This document shows positions 44,201 to 54,558 of a DNA stretch of 64,000 bases, piece by piece. Below the pieces are notes generated by a model. That model was given only the letters and a program-made list of their open reading frames with translations, ran no database searches and was not told where the DNA came from. Positions within the stretch are counted from its first letter, which is position 1, and every line of letters starts with the position of its first letter. Location: NCBI GenBank assembly GCA_019925795.1, contig CM034311.1, positions 36,373,472 through 36,437,471 on the forward strand, written 5' to 3'. Source of the stretch: Dendrobium chrysotoxum (Eukaryota; Streptophyta; Magnoliopsida; Asparagales; Orchidaceae). Made by a program: the position numbers and the translations under genes.

Positions 44201-44933
44201 TTTGAACGTATGTTTTCTAACATTAGTAACTCATGCTTTTTACATATATTGAAGAAAATTTCTATGAAAACATCACCATATAGTATGATGATGATCCCGT
44301 GGGAAAAGTTAACGATGATGATGATCCCGTGGTTACGATCGATGTACATATAATAACTTTATACGTGAAAACTATGAAAATACAGAAGGGACAAATGAAA
44401 TATTTTGCTTGTGAAGGAAGCAAAATGCTAGATGTGAGATGAGAATATAAAAAATAAGGGCTTTTGAGTGAAATTCTAAGACTAATATGGGATTGAGATG
44501 CCTCACTGCTGGTGCTAGTGTTCAGAAGGTGAAATTTCACGGTCTAAGTAAGCCCAACACACCATTAGAGAACAATAATCAAACCAAGAGTGCACTTAGT
44601 GTTTCAAGTGAACTCAACAAATAGGATAATGCAGAAATAAATTAGTATTATAGAACAGAAAAAAAAGAAATCCAAATGGATGCATAATGCTGTAGCAGAC
44701 ATGCTACCTACGGTTGCATTTCTAAGACTCTCATTGACAAGCTTTAAAATCCCACAATTTGCAGAAGGAAGGAAAAAGATTGCAAGAGCTAGTTCATAAT
44801 CTCTAAAACATACCATGCCTAGAGAGAAATCACCTTCCATAAGCTTCATAAAGCGAAGACTTGTCTCCTCCAGATGGTTCCAATAATAATGCTCTTCAAA
44901 TTTCTTACAGTTCCAGCATCCCCTTGTCTCCAT
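32032..44933 (-). CDS. REM-type B3-domain protein, four exons
   Basis: Exons on the minus strand are 44933-44814, 43818-43323, 42556-42348 and 32268-32032, with GT-AG borders and matching phases. They join to 353 residues with no stop. The N-terminus METRGCWNCKKFEEHYYWNH is the typical start of plant REM B3 proteins. B3 domain 1 spans about residues 27-125 (FMKLMEGDFSLGM, EFPNKFAWKF, LWKIYLFKEEN, GWKEFIVANGIKEH, FKYAGNSTFTVKIFD). A basic linker follows (YNKKKAYKVYQRRHR, later KSKTKERRK). B3 domain 2 spans about 255-353 (AKVLMKSHL, AIPASFVSDHF, WHHFVQDNELKEGDVLF, DVRIV). B3 domains bind DNA, so a nuclear role is expected; targets are unknown. The final intron is 10,079 bp and contains two copia elements. 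A TTTTCAG just before the ATG could be an acceptor of a 5'UTR intron. The 3' end faces the phytocyanin gene about 680 bp away. Confidence 0.85.
32576..32820 (+). repeat. 5' LTR of copia 1
   Basis: 245 bp, identical in length to 37081-37325. It is directly followed by the primer-binding site TGGTATCAGAGC. Confidence 0.95.
32881..33115 (+). pseudogene. Start of copia gag, truncated
   Basis: The ATG at 32881 opens MNPSTETPSVQSN. The sequence then shows, after a frame change, FHANGFEGFFDGS, the same gag motif as FRANGFEGFLDGS in copia 2. The gag reading is cut at 33115, where phytocyanin-derived DNA begins. Confidence 0.8.
33116..35546 (+). pseudogene. Ectopic copy of phytocyanin promoter, exon 1 and partial intron inside copia 1
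   Basis: This is a near-identical copy of 27188-29607 in the same strand orientation. It includes about 520 bp upstream of the ATG (33639), the complete exon 1 (33639-33816, no coding change) with its GTAAGT donor, and 1.7 kb of intron with the Tourist-like MITEs. Exon 2 is absent, so no copper site can be encoded. I count about 25 substitutions over about 2.35 kb plus a few small indels, notably near 33866-33925. Its edges coincide exactly with the loss of the copia gag-to-RT segment. It lies in the B3 intron, antisense to the B3 gene. Confidence 0.95.
35547..37073 (+). pseudogene. Copia 1 reverse transcriptase and RNase H, broken
   Basis: The reading begins inside RT: FQALQSQGTWDLVPP, CKWIYCTKLNSDGSVARYK, LVAQGFDQEHGFDY, then the catalytic region YILVNVDDILLTGN. 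The usual Y-V-D-D is changed to N-V-D-D. RNase H follows (TNSDWARDSSDRRSISG, SSTEAEYRSLAAAASE, FHARTKHIEVDCHFI) and ends near 37073. TAG stops interrupt it at 35998-36000, about 36076 and about 36709, several likely from CAG. A frame change lies near 36785. It cannot yield a functional enzyme. Confidence 0.9.
37081..37325 (+). repeat. 3' LTR of copia 1
   Basis: It begins TGTTACAGTAAGG after a short G-rich tract (TGACGGGGCA) that would serve as polypurine tract, and ends GTTTACA before the TTAAA duplication. Confidence 0.95.
37331..38319. other. B3 intron 3 sequence between the two copia elements
   Basis: AT-rich, with simple AAT and AAAAT runs (37710-37730, 37838-37846). No coding frame is supported. 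Confidence 0.7.
38325..38488 (-). repeat. 3' LTR of copia 2
   Basis: In plus orientation it begins TGTAGAAAGATGAGCC and ends GGTGGCTTACA. The polypurine tract lies just inside (CCCCCCTC on plus at 38490-38497). Confidence 0.95.
38496..39535 (-). pseudogene. Copia 2 RT C-terminal part and RNase H
   Basis: It starts after the internal deletion with LLTYGFQISASDHSLL, then YILIYVDDILLIGN (intact YVDD), NLGSLSHFLGIQ, a TAA stop near 39285, GSLQYLTLTRPDIQFAV, VDADWANNNHNRKSISG, SSTEAEYRDLASVAFE, TKHIDIDCHFIRD and the end near 38496. The RNase H half (39251-38496) is one long open frame of 251 codons. The N-terminal half of RT is absent. Confidence 0.9.
39536..40090 (-). pseudogene. Copia 2 integrase N-terminal part, broken
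   Basis: A pre-integrase zinc-binding region (LWHRRLGHPSAQTL, then CNSCKMAKSHQLPM) is followed by the core, with the first Asp in YSDIWGPFPIVS, FIDDFSKYTWVYPL and the second Asp in RTDNGGEF. A frameshift near 40090 separates it from gag-protease. TAA and TGA stops occur near 39694 and 39666. After CPHSP the integrase is cut and joined to RT, so the catalytic Glu region and C-terminus are lost. Confidence 0.85.
40091..41407 (-). pseudogene. Copia 2 gag and protease
   Basis: ATG at 41407 (MPPSPASTSSQDQ) lies about 23 nt after the primer-binding site; an upstream ATG at 41506 lies in the LTR. Gag (UBN2-type) shows SLWRSQVIKLFRANGFEGFL, TWTLLDQNLATALY, SRIIQLQNELHFLSM and CSEELNLVHETTKEL, then Arg/Gly repeats. 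A zinc knuckle follows as CQICGKFGHSAIKSW, where the last cysteine is replaced by serine. The protease active site is WFLDSGAST. The frame stays open to 39932, but from about 40090 the meaningful frame shifts. Confidence 0.85.
41442..41616 (-). repeat. 5' LTR of copia 2
   Basis: It is read on the minus strand from 41616. A TATTTATACACC motif (about 41530) is a TATA-box candidate. It ends TCTTTCTACA before the primer-binding site. Confidence 0.95.
41728..41840. mobile_element. Degenerate Tourist-like MITE
   Basis: It starts ATTTAGTTTGAAATAGATTT and ends AGCTATCACAAACGAAGCAT. The interior TTACTATTTTCAAAAGTAAC and its opposite ATAAAATAGTAAG form an imperfect palindrome. It lies in the B3 intron. 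Confidence 0.5.
42348..42556 (-). CDS. B3 gene exon 3
   Basis: The acceptor ACTTTAG precedes ATCAAGACG. The phase completes the codon left by exon 2. It encodes a Lys/Arg-rich, possibly nuclear-localising linker (KSKTKERRK) and the start of B3 domain 2 (FAKVLMKSHL to SFM), ending at donor ATG|GTATGC. This donor context is like that of exon 1. Confidence 0.8.
43323..43818 (-). CDS. B3 gene exon 2
   Basis: It starts after the acceptor TTACAG with EFPNKFAWKF and holds the rest of B3 domain 1 plus a basic and Ser-rich linker. It ends RSE plus one nucleotide at donor AAG|GTGGGT. Without splicing the frame runs on to 43234, which I take as intron readthrough. Confidence 0.8.
44814..44933 (-). CDS. 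B3 gene exon 1
   Basis: Forty codons run from ATG (44933) to ...GDFSLGM, followed by the donor GTATGT. It encodes the conserved Cys/His/Trp-rich N-terminus and the first strand of B3 domain 1. Confidence 0.85.
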
Positions 44934-45959
44934 ATCTGAAAACCCAGAAAAAGATATTCAAGCAAACAAAAGAAAATGTGGCGACAAGCAGACTAAAATC
45001 ATAAACTACTCCATGATCTATTTATGTAAGAAGGCCAAAAGAAACTTTTCTTACAGAATTTATATAGTATTTTTTTCCTCTACTACAAATATTCCTATCG
45101 AGTTAACAGGAATCCAAAGAAGATCGAATCATGTAAGACATCCAGCTTCATTCAGATAAAGTTAAAGATAGAATGGTGAACAAAGTTACAGACCTTCTCT
45201 TTTATTTTCTCTTAAAAAGAGCAGTACCAGTTCGCCAACTTCCAAGGGTACTGGTGGCAGGGGATTGGTGGCAGGGGAGGGTGAGCTTGAAATTTTTTTT
45301 AATAGAGGTATTAGTATTTGTCATTAAATTAAGCTCAAAATATTATTTTTTTAATGCAATCATAAATCATTAGTTTTTTTAATTAAAATTTAAAAAAATA
45401 CAATCAAATATATATTTAATCTCCTTAAAAAATAATATATATATTACTCTCTATCTTATTATTTATTAAGAAATTAAGAATGTTAACGAATTGAGTTCAA
45501 ATAAATTAATTTTATACTTAGGAATATTTTATTTGAATTAATTGAATTAAGTCTTAATTTTAAATTATATTTAGATTAATTATATTTAAATTATAAGATA
45601 ATATTCTACCTATTTCTAAATTAATTGTTTATTAAATTAATTTGACATAATAATTCACATTTAGTTAAAAAAAATCATAAATAATAAAAAAAATTTAAGT
45701 TAACCTTATTAAATTAATTAATTTACTTACTAAGATTTATTAAAACTTTTAATTAGTTAATTAATTTATTACAAAATAATTTTACTAAATCTTTTTATGC
45801 AACACATCTCTATCTTATTATTCAAAAAAAGAAGGAAAAAGAAAAAAAAGGGAGGTGTTATGTCTAATTTCCAATAAAAAAGGGCTATAATGAGGGTGGT
45901 AATTTTGGGCAGATAGAGAGAGAGAGAGAGAGGGGGGAGTTAAAGAAGAGAGAGAAAAA
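44934..45959. other. Upstream region of the B3 gene, AT-rich
   Basis: This region is 5' of the B3 ATG on the minus strand. 45290-45800 is extremely AT-rich. A GA tract lies at 45915-45935. No TATA box can be assigned with confidence and no other gene is seen. Confidence 0.5.
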
Positions 45960-46102
45960 CTTATTTCATATCCAGATGCCATCCGGAGGTGAATCAGAGC
46001 GTGCCACATCATTTCTTTGTTGTGTACCATGACTGTGTACTAGGTGATGTAGCGCGTTCTGATTCACTTCGGGACGGTCGGGTGTCTACACAGAATAATT
46101 TC
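45960..46102. mobile_element. Palindromic MITE (AATTATT family), copy C
   Basis: CCGGAGGTGAATCAGAGCG mirrors CGCGTTCTGATTCACTTC, and GTGTACCATGACTGTGTAC sits at the centre. The right end is ACACAGAATAATTTC, as in copy B. The left terminus is degraded. Confidence 0.7.
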
Positions 46103-46834
46103 TTGAGAGACAGATAACACGAGAGAAATTTCGGCCACGTTATATGAAGAAAAAAGATGAAACCAAAGCAGAGGCGGATCCAAATTAGTTTAGAAATTAA
46201 ATTTAATTTTTATATATTAATTATTATATTATTAATATAAACTGAATTTAATTGTAAATTTGAATTTAAAAGCTTGGGAATGGTTGATATATATGGTTTA
46301 ATTATGCGTAATAACTCTCTTTTTGTGAGTTTCAAAGTCTTGAGCTTCGAAGTTTTGTCATTTCACTGACAAGAAAATTTTACTATGAATTTATCTCTGT
46401 TTTTTTCTTTTTTTCTTTTTTTTTTTTCAAAACTAACATCTTAAGATTCTGAAGTCTACATTCTGAACATTTAATTTATCTAACAAGAAAAAATCCAGAT
46501 GGCCCAGTACTAGTGAATATACAGACTTCACCACAATTTACTTCAACACAATCCAAGTACTGACTAAAAAATCTGTGGGATATGACTTCTTGTGCCTATC
46601 TTAGTCACCAGTCAGAAAATAAAAAAAAATTGAATAATATTTTTCATAGCTTTGAAATATTTGAGAAGGAAAAAATATTAATTGGTTTGAGTTGAATAAA
46701 TGCCATTTGCTTGCTTTGATTTGCCATTGCCTCGTGCTTATTTGCCAATTCTATTCAAGCATAAATCTTGTAAATTAAAACGAGGAAATTGGCAAGTGGC
46801 TTGGAAGTTCTTTATTGCATTGGTTTATTGTTAG
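46103..46834. other. Intergenic AT-rich stretch
   Basis: No gene or clear repeat is visible. A T/C-rich run lies at 46398-46428. Confidence 0.6.
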
Positions 46835-47454
46835 TGATATATTATCAAAAATTAATCAGGATCGGGCATGAATCTCGAGGAAGAATCAAGTTGGAAATTT
46901 CCGAAATTAAATTCGGAACAATATGAACTCCGATTTCAACAAACTTACGGTCGAACTGAACGTCTCAGAATTACGAACCCAATGACACAAAATTCAACTC
47001 AATCTGAGCCCAAATAGATCCAAATCGAGAACTCAAAGCGTCTTTGGAAGGTTCAAACCATAATTTGGATTACCAAATGATTTCTAAACCTGACATGCTT
47101 ATAGTCGAATCAAGCGGCTCGACGAGACGAATCCAACGAGCCCAAGATCGCCAAATTTTGATATCACTAAGGCACTCAAATACTCGATAAACGGTAAATG
47201 ATCAAAGGAATTGATATCAACCGTCCATTCAAACCACTCCCAACATGCCCATGATCTTCTCCTTATTTACTGGTCATGCCACTTTCAGAAAATTATAAAT
47301 AGATCCCTCATTCCTTATGAAAAGGGGACAGGAAGCAAAGGGGGGCCAAGAAAGGAAGAAAGGAGGGAAAGAAGATAGGAGAGGAAGAGAATTTCTCTTG
47401 CCACCAAGCTCCTCCTCGACCACCTCCCGGCCACCGACCATCGTCGGACTTTCA

Positions 47455-47990
47455 CTAGACTTATGACCGGCCACCGACTGACACCAGACTTCCGTCAATC
47501 ACCAGACTTTCGCTCGTCGCCGAACTTCTGCCCGTCGCCGGATTTTTGTCAGACTTCTGTCCGACCCATCGCCGAACTTTCGTCGGACTTCTGCCTAACA
47601 ACGAACTTACGTCCATCATCAAACTTCCGCATGTCGACGGACTTCTACCTATCCCCAGACTTTCATCAGACATCTACCCAATGCCAAACTTCCGTCCATT
47701 GTCGGACTTCTACCCGTCCCCAGACTTTCATCGGACTTCTACCCAACATCAAACTTCCATCCATCGATAGACTTCTGCCCTTCGCTGGACTTTTATCGGA
47801 CTTCTACCAGACGCTGAACTTACGTCCATCGCCGATTTTACGCTGGTCACTGGACATCTGCCGGTCGTCGGACTTCTATCCGACACTCGACTTCAATCCA
47901 TCGTCAGACTTCCGTCCATCGTCAAACTTAAGCCGTACGCCGGATTTCCGTCTATCGTCGAACTTCCGACCTTCATCACCAGACGACTAA
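47455..47990. repeat. Minisatellite in the 5' LTR
   Basis: Irregular tandem units of about 18-36 bp are built from CATCGCCGGACTTC(C/T)G(C/T)CC-like cores. One plus frame stays open for 175 codons and reads as repeats of the type PDFRxSSxF. I regard it as a by-product of the repeat unit length being a multiple of three, not a gene. Confidence 0.75.
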
Positions 47991-47999
47991 AGTCATTCT

Positions 48000-48220
48000 A
48001 ACCACCATCATTAAACTATGGTCTTTCTAATCATTGTTGCCAGCCAACTACGATCTTTCCAATCTCCATCACCAGATTGCGGTCCTTCTGACCTCTGTCG
48101 CTAGACAATAGTCTTTCTGACCACTGTCACCCGTTGACTACGGTCCTTCTGACCTCTGTCGCCAAATAATGATCTTTTTTACCAGTATCACCCACCGACT
48201 ATGGTCATGCCGACCAAACG
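48000..48220. repeat. Second tandem repeat in the 5' LTR
   Basis: Repeated CCGACTA(C/T)GGTC and GGTCCTTCTGACCTCTGTCG blocks (48079 and 48141, among others) occur every 40-60 bp. It is non-coding. Confidence 0.6.
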
Positions 48221-48534
48221 AACACATTAATTCTGATTTTTTTCAATTCTTATCATGTAATACACTATATATGATGTATAATTATTACATCAAACCAAGG
48301 TCTTCCCCTAAGGAAGGGCCTCATTTGTAATCGATTATAAATATTAGTTGATTCATTTAAATTGGGTCAAGCCCCGTGATTTTTTCCCTTTTTAGAGTTT
48401 TTCATGTAAAAAACTTGGTGTCTCTTATAAATGCTACACACACTCTCTCTTATCTGATTGTGTGCTGAATCTTCCTATAAAGCTAAGACGTTAAAGTTTA
48501 TATTTCTCTACCGCCACAAATATTTCAGGACGCA

Positions 48535-48940
48535 ATAGTTTGGAGCTGTATGTGGGAACGTTATTCCTAACTAGGGGGCAGCTATTGCTCCAATCTTGAA
48601 AAATCATTTATGTGAATGTTCTGGCATTAGCTATTGCCGCATCAATTTTATGGGAATCAAGTGTGGACTAGGGGGCAGCCTTGACTACAGCCATGGTCAA
48701 GAATATTTCTCCGACGCTTCCGACATCTAAGATGATATCTTGTAAAACTATTTTTAGAAAACTCCCAGCAAATATAAAGATGCTTTCAATAAATTACAAG
48801 TTTTATACAGTCCTTAGCTGGACTTCTACTCCTTGGGCAATGTCTTAATCTCAATCTCAAAAAGGAAGTAACAGCCTAAAGATAGACCATTCTTTACCTT
48901 TGATTTGGCATACATGCGGCATTCTCCCCTTCCCAATTAA
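48535..48940. other. 5' leader of the LARD-like element
   Basis: The PBS-like block at 48538-48560 is followed by two ACTAGGGGGCAGC motifs (48571 and 48668). No coding frame is seen. Confidence 0.5.
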
Positions 48941-49650
48941 GGATGATCAATCCAGGGGGATTCGATCTGACCTCTTCTATATCGGTTAATATCATCGAGC
49001 AGCGCTCTGACATACAACCCCGAATAGGTCAAACATCCTAGGAGGATGTCAATCAAATCATAAATCCTTTATTTGAGAAATACATAATCTTTATTGTGTC
49101 TCAATCACTGGATAATCAATCCCATGGGGCTTCAATCTGACCTCTTTCATATAGGTTAATGTCATCAAGTAGCGCACTAACATACAATCTCGAATAGGTC
49201 AAATATCCTAGGAGAATATTAATTAAATCATAAATCTTTGATTCGAGAAATACATAATCTTTATTGTGTCTCAATCACTGGATGATCAATCTCAAGGGGA
49301 TTTGATCCGACCTTTTTCATATCGGTTAACATCTTTGAGTAGCACTCCTCGGATAGGTCAAACATCCTAAGATGATATCAATCAAATCATAAATCCTTGA
49401 TTTGAGAAATACATAATCTTTATTATATCTCAATCACTGGATGACCAGTCCCAAGGGAATTCGATCTGACCTCTTTCATATAGGTTAACGTCATCTAGTA
49501 GTACTTTGACATACAACCTCGGGTAGGTTATATATCCTTGGAGAATTCTCTCGACCTCTTCCATATAAGTTACCTTCATCGAGTAATGCTCTAATAAACA
49601 ACCTTATATAAGTCAAATATCCTTTATTGATTTCTCTCAATCTATTAGCG
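48941..49650. repeat. 170-bp tandem repeat
   Basis: Unit starts at 48941, 49110, 49280 and 49439 all read GGAT(G/A)A(T/C)CA. Each continues with a CGATCTGACCTC-like block, a ATAGGTCAAA-like block and a GAGAAATACATAATCTTTAT block. About 3.5 to 4 diverged copies are present. Confidence 0.85.
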
Positions 49651-50567
49651 ATCTAATAAATAACCCCAGGAATGTCTACACATAATGTAGCATTGAAGGG
49701 AAGCTAATATTAGATAGGGTCCTCTCTAGAAAGACTCTATGAGAGTATGTGATTGATAAAGTCATCACTCATATAAAGATCTTAGTAGGCTAAAAAGCCT
49801 TAAAAGGCATATGGAGTAATATATCAAAGTATGTCTCAAAGATGCATAAATAACTTAGTTTCTTCTGTGGATAAATTTATTTCAAATGAAAAATAAGCAT
49901 TGAGCTCATACAATAATCTCAACTTTTAATATAATATCATTAAAGTTACATGGATTTTATATCAGGCTTAAGTATACATTCATTTTCACAAGAAGATGAA
50001 ATCAAAGTTACACCAGCATCATCCGTATAAGTATCTCCTACAACTTCTTCTTCAAAGAAAAGTTAAAGATTGATCATCATAAGGCCTCCACGCAATTGCC
50101 ATTATTAATGTGTTGCTAGTATACTGATAAGGCACACTTCTTTGACCCCTTCCATCAGGGATGTCTGATATCCGCACACATCAGAATGGATGTATATTGT
50201 CTTTAGTAGAATGCAACTTAACACCCACCATCATCGACCTTTCGCCTGATGTCCGTCGTCGATCCTTCACCTCATATCAACCATCATCGGCTTCTCTCTT
50301 GACTACTATTAGTAGCACAGCCTCCAATTATCTCCTTCAGCTCTCCACCAGACTATCGATCGACATTGAATTCTAACCCGATCATCAATCATCATTGGAC
50401 TTCTACTCAAACATCATCAAAAAATTTTGCCTGTCTATTGACAATCATTGGTTCTCCTTCTAGATACAATTACCACCAGATCTTTTCAAATCACCCTCGC
50501 ATGTAAGAGGTTGTTGATCTTCTTCTGTCAGAGTAGTCTATCAAGAGAATAAATTATCATCGTGACT

Positions 50568-50795
50568 TTTTCTACACAAAAGAGAGGCACTGAAGCTTGA
50601 TATGAAATGCCACCTATCTCAAATAGTGGAATGTCTCTAATGTAAGAAGAAAATCAGAGAAGAAGAAAAAGTAAGGAGGAGAAAGCTCCTTCTACATAAA
50701 AGAGGGGCACTGAAGTTTGATAGGGGATGCCACCTATCTCAGACAGTGGAATTCTCTAGTGTAAAAAGAAAAATAAGAGAAGAAGAAAATAGAAG
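50568..50795. repeat. Tandem units A and B of a ~115-bp repeat
   Basis: The units at 50568-50686 and 50687-50795 share TTCTACA(C/T)AAAAGAG(A/G)GG, GATGCCACCTATCTCA (in A, AATGCCACC...) and GAGAAGAAGAAAA. Units C and D of the same array lie at 58800-59050, beyond the inserted element. Confidence 0.85.
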
Positions 50796-51399
50796 TGTTG
50801 ACCTCATTTCTGTATCAGATCATTAGGGCATGTCTGGACTCCTGCCTAGTGATCCTATGGTTGATAGTCATCCACTTGTCAATCATAGAGATCCTAATCA
50901 AAGCTCAATCCAGCCTTCAATCCAATTCCTACCCAGATTCCTATCCTGCTTACAATCAAAGTCTAATTTGATTTTTAAATCAAACCTTGGTCTTATCCAA
51001 TCAATCCTAACCATTCATCTGAATGTGATTGATTTAGATATTCCAAAACTCAATCAATCCAAACCCAAAATATAGTTCAAGCTTAGGTTTTCAATCCAAA
51101 ACTTGAGGCCAAAAGCCCAAATCTTTAAACCCTTTTTGGGTAAATCTTCTATCACCTAAAAACCCAATAAAATGATCTCCGATTCATGATTTGTCAGTTA
51201 CATATTAACCAGGCATGTCTCTAAGATCAACCCACCAAATTTAAACCCATTCTAAGGTCCCTGTTCTCATAAACTGAATATTTTTTCATAGACTACAAAA
51301 CCTTTAAATAATTACAGCCTGTGCCACTAGACATGTCATCTAGTGGAATTTGATCTTGGGATCCCTTCCAAACCCTCCAGCCACTTCCATCACCTCTAT

Positions 51400-52420
51400 T
51401 ATGACTTATTGATCAACAAATCACATCTTTTTAGACCTAGTTTGACCCAGACTTGACTGAAGGTCAAAATGACCAAAATACCCCTTAGAGAGATTTTTGA
51501 ACTTCTAGCCAAAACTCAACATTATTTAATCCCTCTAATCCTTGAAACCTCATCCAATGAATCTCAAATGCCATTTGAGATCCTTTGGACCCAAATCCAA
51601 GTTCTAGGCTAACCTGGTTGACTAGGTCAACCTCAGTTGACCAAGTAGGCCCTTTAAGGTCAAAATAGTTATTTTGACTGAAGTGACCTCCCCAGACCTT
51701 GAGACCACCTCCATTGGACTCCTTTGATCATTTCTAACTTGTTAAGACCAACCCCTACCCCTAGGTCAATCTGGTTGACCAGATCAACCCTTGAGCCTCT
51801 CATCTTAAATAATATCTTAAATACATTCAAACCCACTCAAATCTTTCTGATCATTTCCCCTGGTGATTTGAACTTGATTGGACCCTTTGACCCTATCATT
51901 AGTTGACTTGGTTAACTGACATTGACTTTGGTTAACTCAAGTGAATATGAGCTCATTCATGGCCCATATTCAAAGCAGGTTCTTTAGACCCTATCCCACC
52001 TTTAAGTTTATCCATTTTAAGCTTCAATTACATTTAAAAATCAATGATGATATGAGCTTGGGATGTATGAATGGTTTAAACCTACATGCTTAATCAAACT
52101 AGCTCAACATGTGTTCAAACCTCTCCATCAAATTAATTCAAGTAATCTCTCTTTCATTAAGCTCTAAATCAACCATACTCTATAATTCAAACTTTTCCAA
52201 ACTTGTTTGAAACTAAGTTATGGTTAATTTGACCAAGTCAAGTCACTTTGACTTGGTTAAATCCATTCAAATCACACGCATTTATTCAAAAAACCCACTT
52301 CCATGATTGGCATTTGTTTCAAAGCACTCCAACCAGCTTTTGAGATCACTCAGCTGCCACCTCATCAACCTTGACTGGGTTGACTGGTCAAAGAAGTCAA
52401 CAAGGGCTCAAACCTTCCCA
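51400..52420. other. Repeat-like DNA with many TTGAC/GTCAA words
   Basis: TTGACTTGGTTAA, GTTGACCAAGT, TTGACCAGGTCAA-type words recur many times within 1 kb. The pattern belongs to the nested element. It resembles W-box cores (TTGAC) by chance or design, and I assign no function. No gene is seen. Confidence 0.4.
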
Positions 52421-54494
52421 AGTGGTCAAAATTGCATGCTAATCCTTTAATCTCTATTCTTAGCTACTAGGGTCACCCCATATGAGGGCTAAAGCTCTTT
52501 AAGAGCCCTCTTAACCAATCTAAGGGCTTGGTTTAACTCAAAATGGCAATGTGGCCCCCCTCATGCCAAAGCCACCCAATGGGGTTTGAGCCTTGGCCCA
52601 GCCTTCCCCTGCCACCCTAACCATCTATGGCACATGGCAAGGATCCAGGGAGGGTGTTTGATCAATCAGAGCCATCCGCTTATCCCCAGGACATTTGAAT
52701 AGGGCAAAAGACACATATTGAGTATTATTCTACACTTAGCATTATCTCTCCATTATATCCTCCCCCAACCAGCCTCTCATTTCATTCTAACTCCCCAAGC
52801 CTTTCTCTATCTCCCCACTACCAAGTCCAAGTGGTTGCAAGTCACTAGCGGTGACTTCTCCAATGAACCGACCTCTACTTTGTCCAAGGCTCATCCCACT
52901 CGATCTAAAGCATTTTGGACCATGGATTCAACTAGGAACTTGTACAAGGACAATCTACAAGCCCAACCATATCAAATCCCTGAAGATCTAATGATATAAT
53001 CTCTTAAAATCTCTAGACCTAGGCCACACCACTTAGAGTTATTTAGCTTTTTGTAAAGTGTTTTTCAAACTTCATAAACACTTCCACATGATTTATGTTC
53101 GTTCCTTCTAACTAGGTTTAAAATTTCAAGTTAAATGACTGATTCGATCCAAAGAATGAGGCAAAATAGTGATTCTAGGGCATTTTTATAGTCTCCATTA
53201 AGTGTACATTTTCTAGATCGTGATCGTGTGATCAATGGTCTAGATCAAGCCTTTCCACGGTTCCGTTTGACCGCTCGTTCGATCCCACGGTTGAATCAAA
53301 CCACAGAGGATCCGATGGAATCCGAACCCTGCTGACTCAGATAAGTGGCTCATGGCGCCGCATATGGTAATGATTGCCAATGATTGTCGCAGAAAAATCA
53401 TTGGCCATTAGTGCTGCAGTTTTGATCTGATGCCTCCTGTAGTGCCACGTAGCCCTCCGTCTTTGCGGATTGGATCCGACGATCCAGGACGTGCCACGTA
53501 GTGCTGCCGACGTCTTTATTAAATAATTTATTTAAATTAATTTTAATTCATTTTAACTAATAGAAACTTTAAAAAAATTATTAAAAATTAATTTTAAATC
53601 AAAAAAATAAGTGCAATATATCAAAATTCTTAGAAAATTAAATACTTTAAGTTAAAATTAATTTTAATTTAAAATATTTGATATATGTTAAATATTTTTT
53701 AAATGATGTAATTTTAATAATTATTTAACTATTTAAATATATATTAATTAAATATTTTCAAAAAATTTAAATATGTTATTTTAAAATACTCAAAATTTTT
53801 AGAGACACTATTTGACAAATTTTATTGTAATATTTAATTAAACTTAAACTATTTTCATTTAATATTTTAAATTACTTAAGTTTTTTAATTATATAGTTAG
53901 TAATTAAACAAATATTAAATTAAATAATTCCAAAAATCATCTCACTATATTAAATAAATCAGTATAATTATATTTTAATTATTTTAAATTAAATAAAAAT
54001 ATATATGTTCTTTACTCTTTTAAAAATTAATTCTTAATATATTTTAAACAATTTTGATTATTTTACTATTTAAATATCTAATTAACATTTAATTAACTAT
54101 TAAACTAAAACAATTTCAAAAAAATCTAATGTTTTAAATAATTACAAAATCATCTTAAATATTTTAATTTAAAATTAAAATTGACCTAAAATATTTTTAA
54201 TTAACCTCTAATTACTTAAATTCTTTAACAATTAATTAAATAGCTAATTAAATCAAATAGTTTCAAAATAAGTAATATTTTAAAAAAAAAAGGGAAAATC
54301 AGAGAATGGTATTTACTTATTTTTAGAATTATATTTGTTTTTTATTTATTTTGATTATCTCGAATAATTTAAAGTAATTAAATATTTAAATATCTACTTA
54401 ATATTCAAATTAACACTAAATGTTAATATTTTTTCAAAATTCCAAAACTTTTATTTTAAATTATTCCTATTATTAAATATTATCAAACCCTTAT

Positions 54495-54498
<4 letters not shown>

Positions 54499-54556
<58 letters not shown>
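54499..54556. repeat. (AT)29 microsatellite
   Basis: An uninterrupted AT dinucleotide run of 58 bp within very AT-rich DNA of the nested element. Confidence 0.95.

Positions 54557-54558
<2 letters not shown>

Larger units (their letters stand above)
46835..48534 (+). repeat. 5' LTR of the LARD-like element
   Basis: It begins TGATATATTATC and probably ends GACGCA at 48534, inferred from the PBS-like block just after. AATTATAAATAGATCC near 47290 is a good TATA box, followed by a purine-rich leader and a minisatellite (47455-47990). The end is an inference. Confidence 0.6.

Noticed and set aside
44279..44340. Two copies of GATGATGATCCCGTGG as a regulatory site in B3 intron 1
   Set aside because: A simple short tandem duplication of about 34-bp spacing without any further support.
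47463..47990. 175-codon plus-strand frame as a repetitive protein gene
   Set aside because: It lies within an LTR minisatellite, lacks a promoter context and has sequence explained by the DNA repeat.
52718..52999. 93-codon plus-strand frame in the nested element
   Set aside because: No domain, poor protein character, and located in a CT-rich leader-like region of a transposon.
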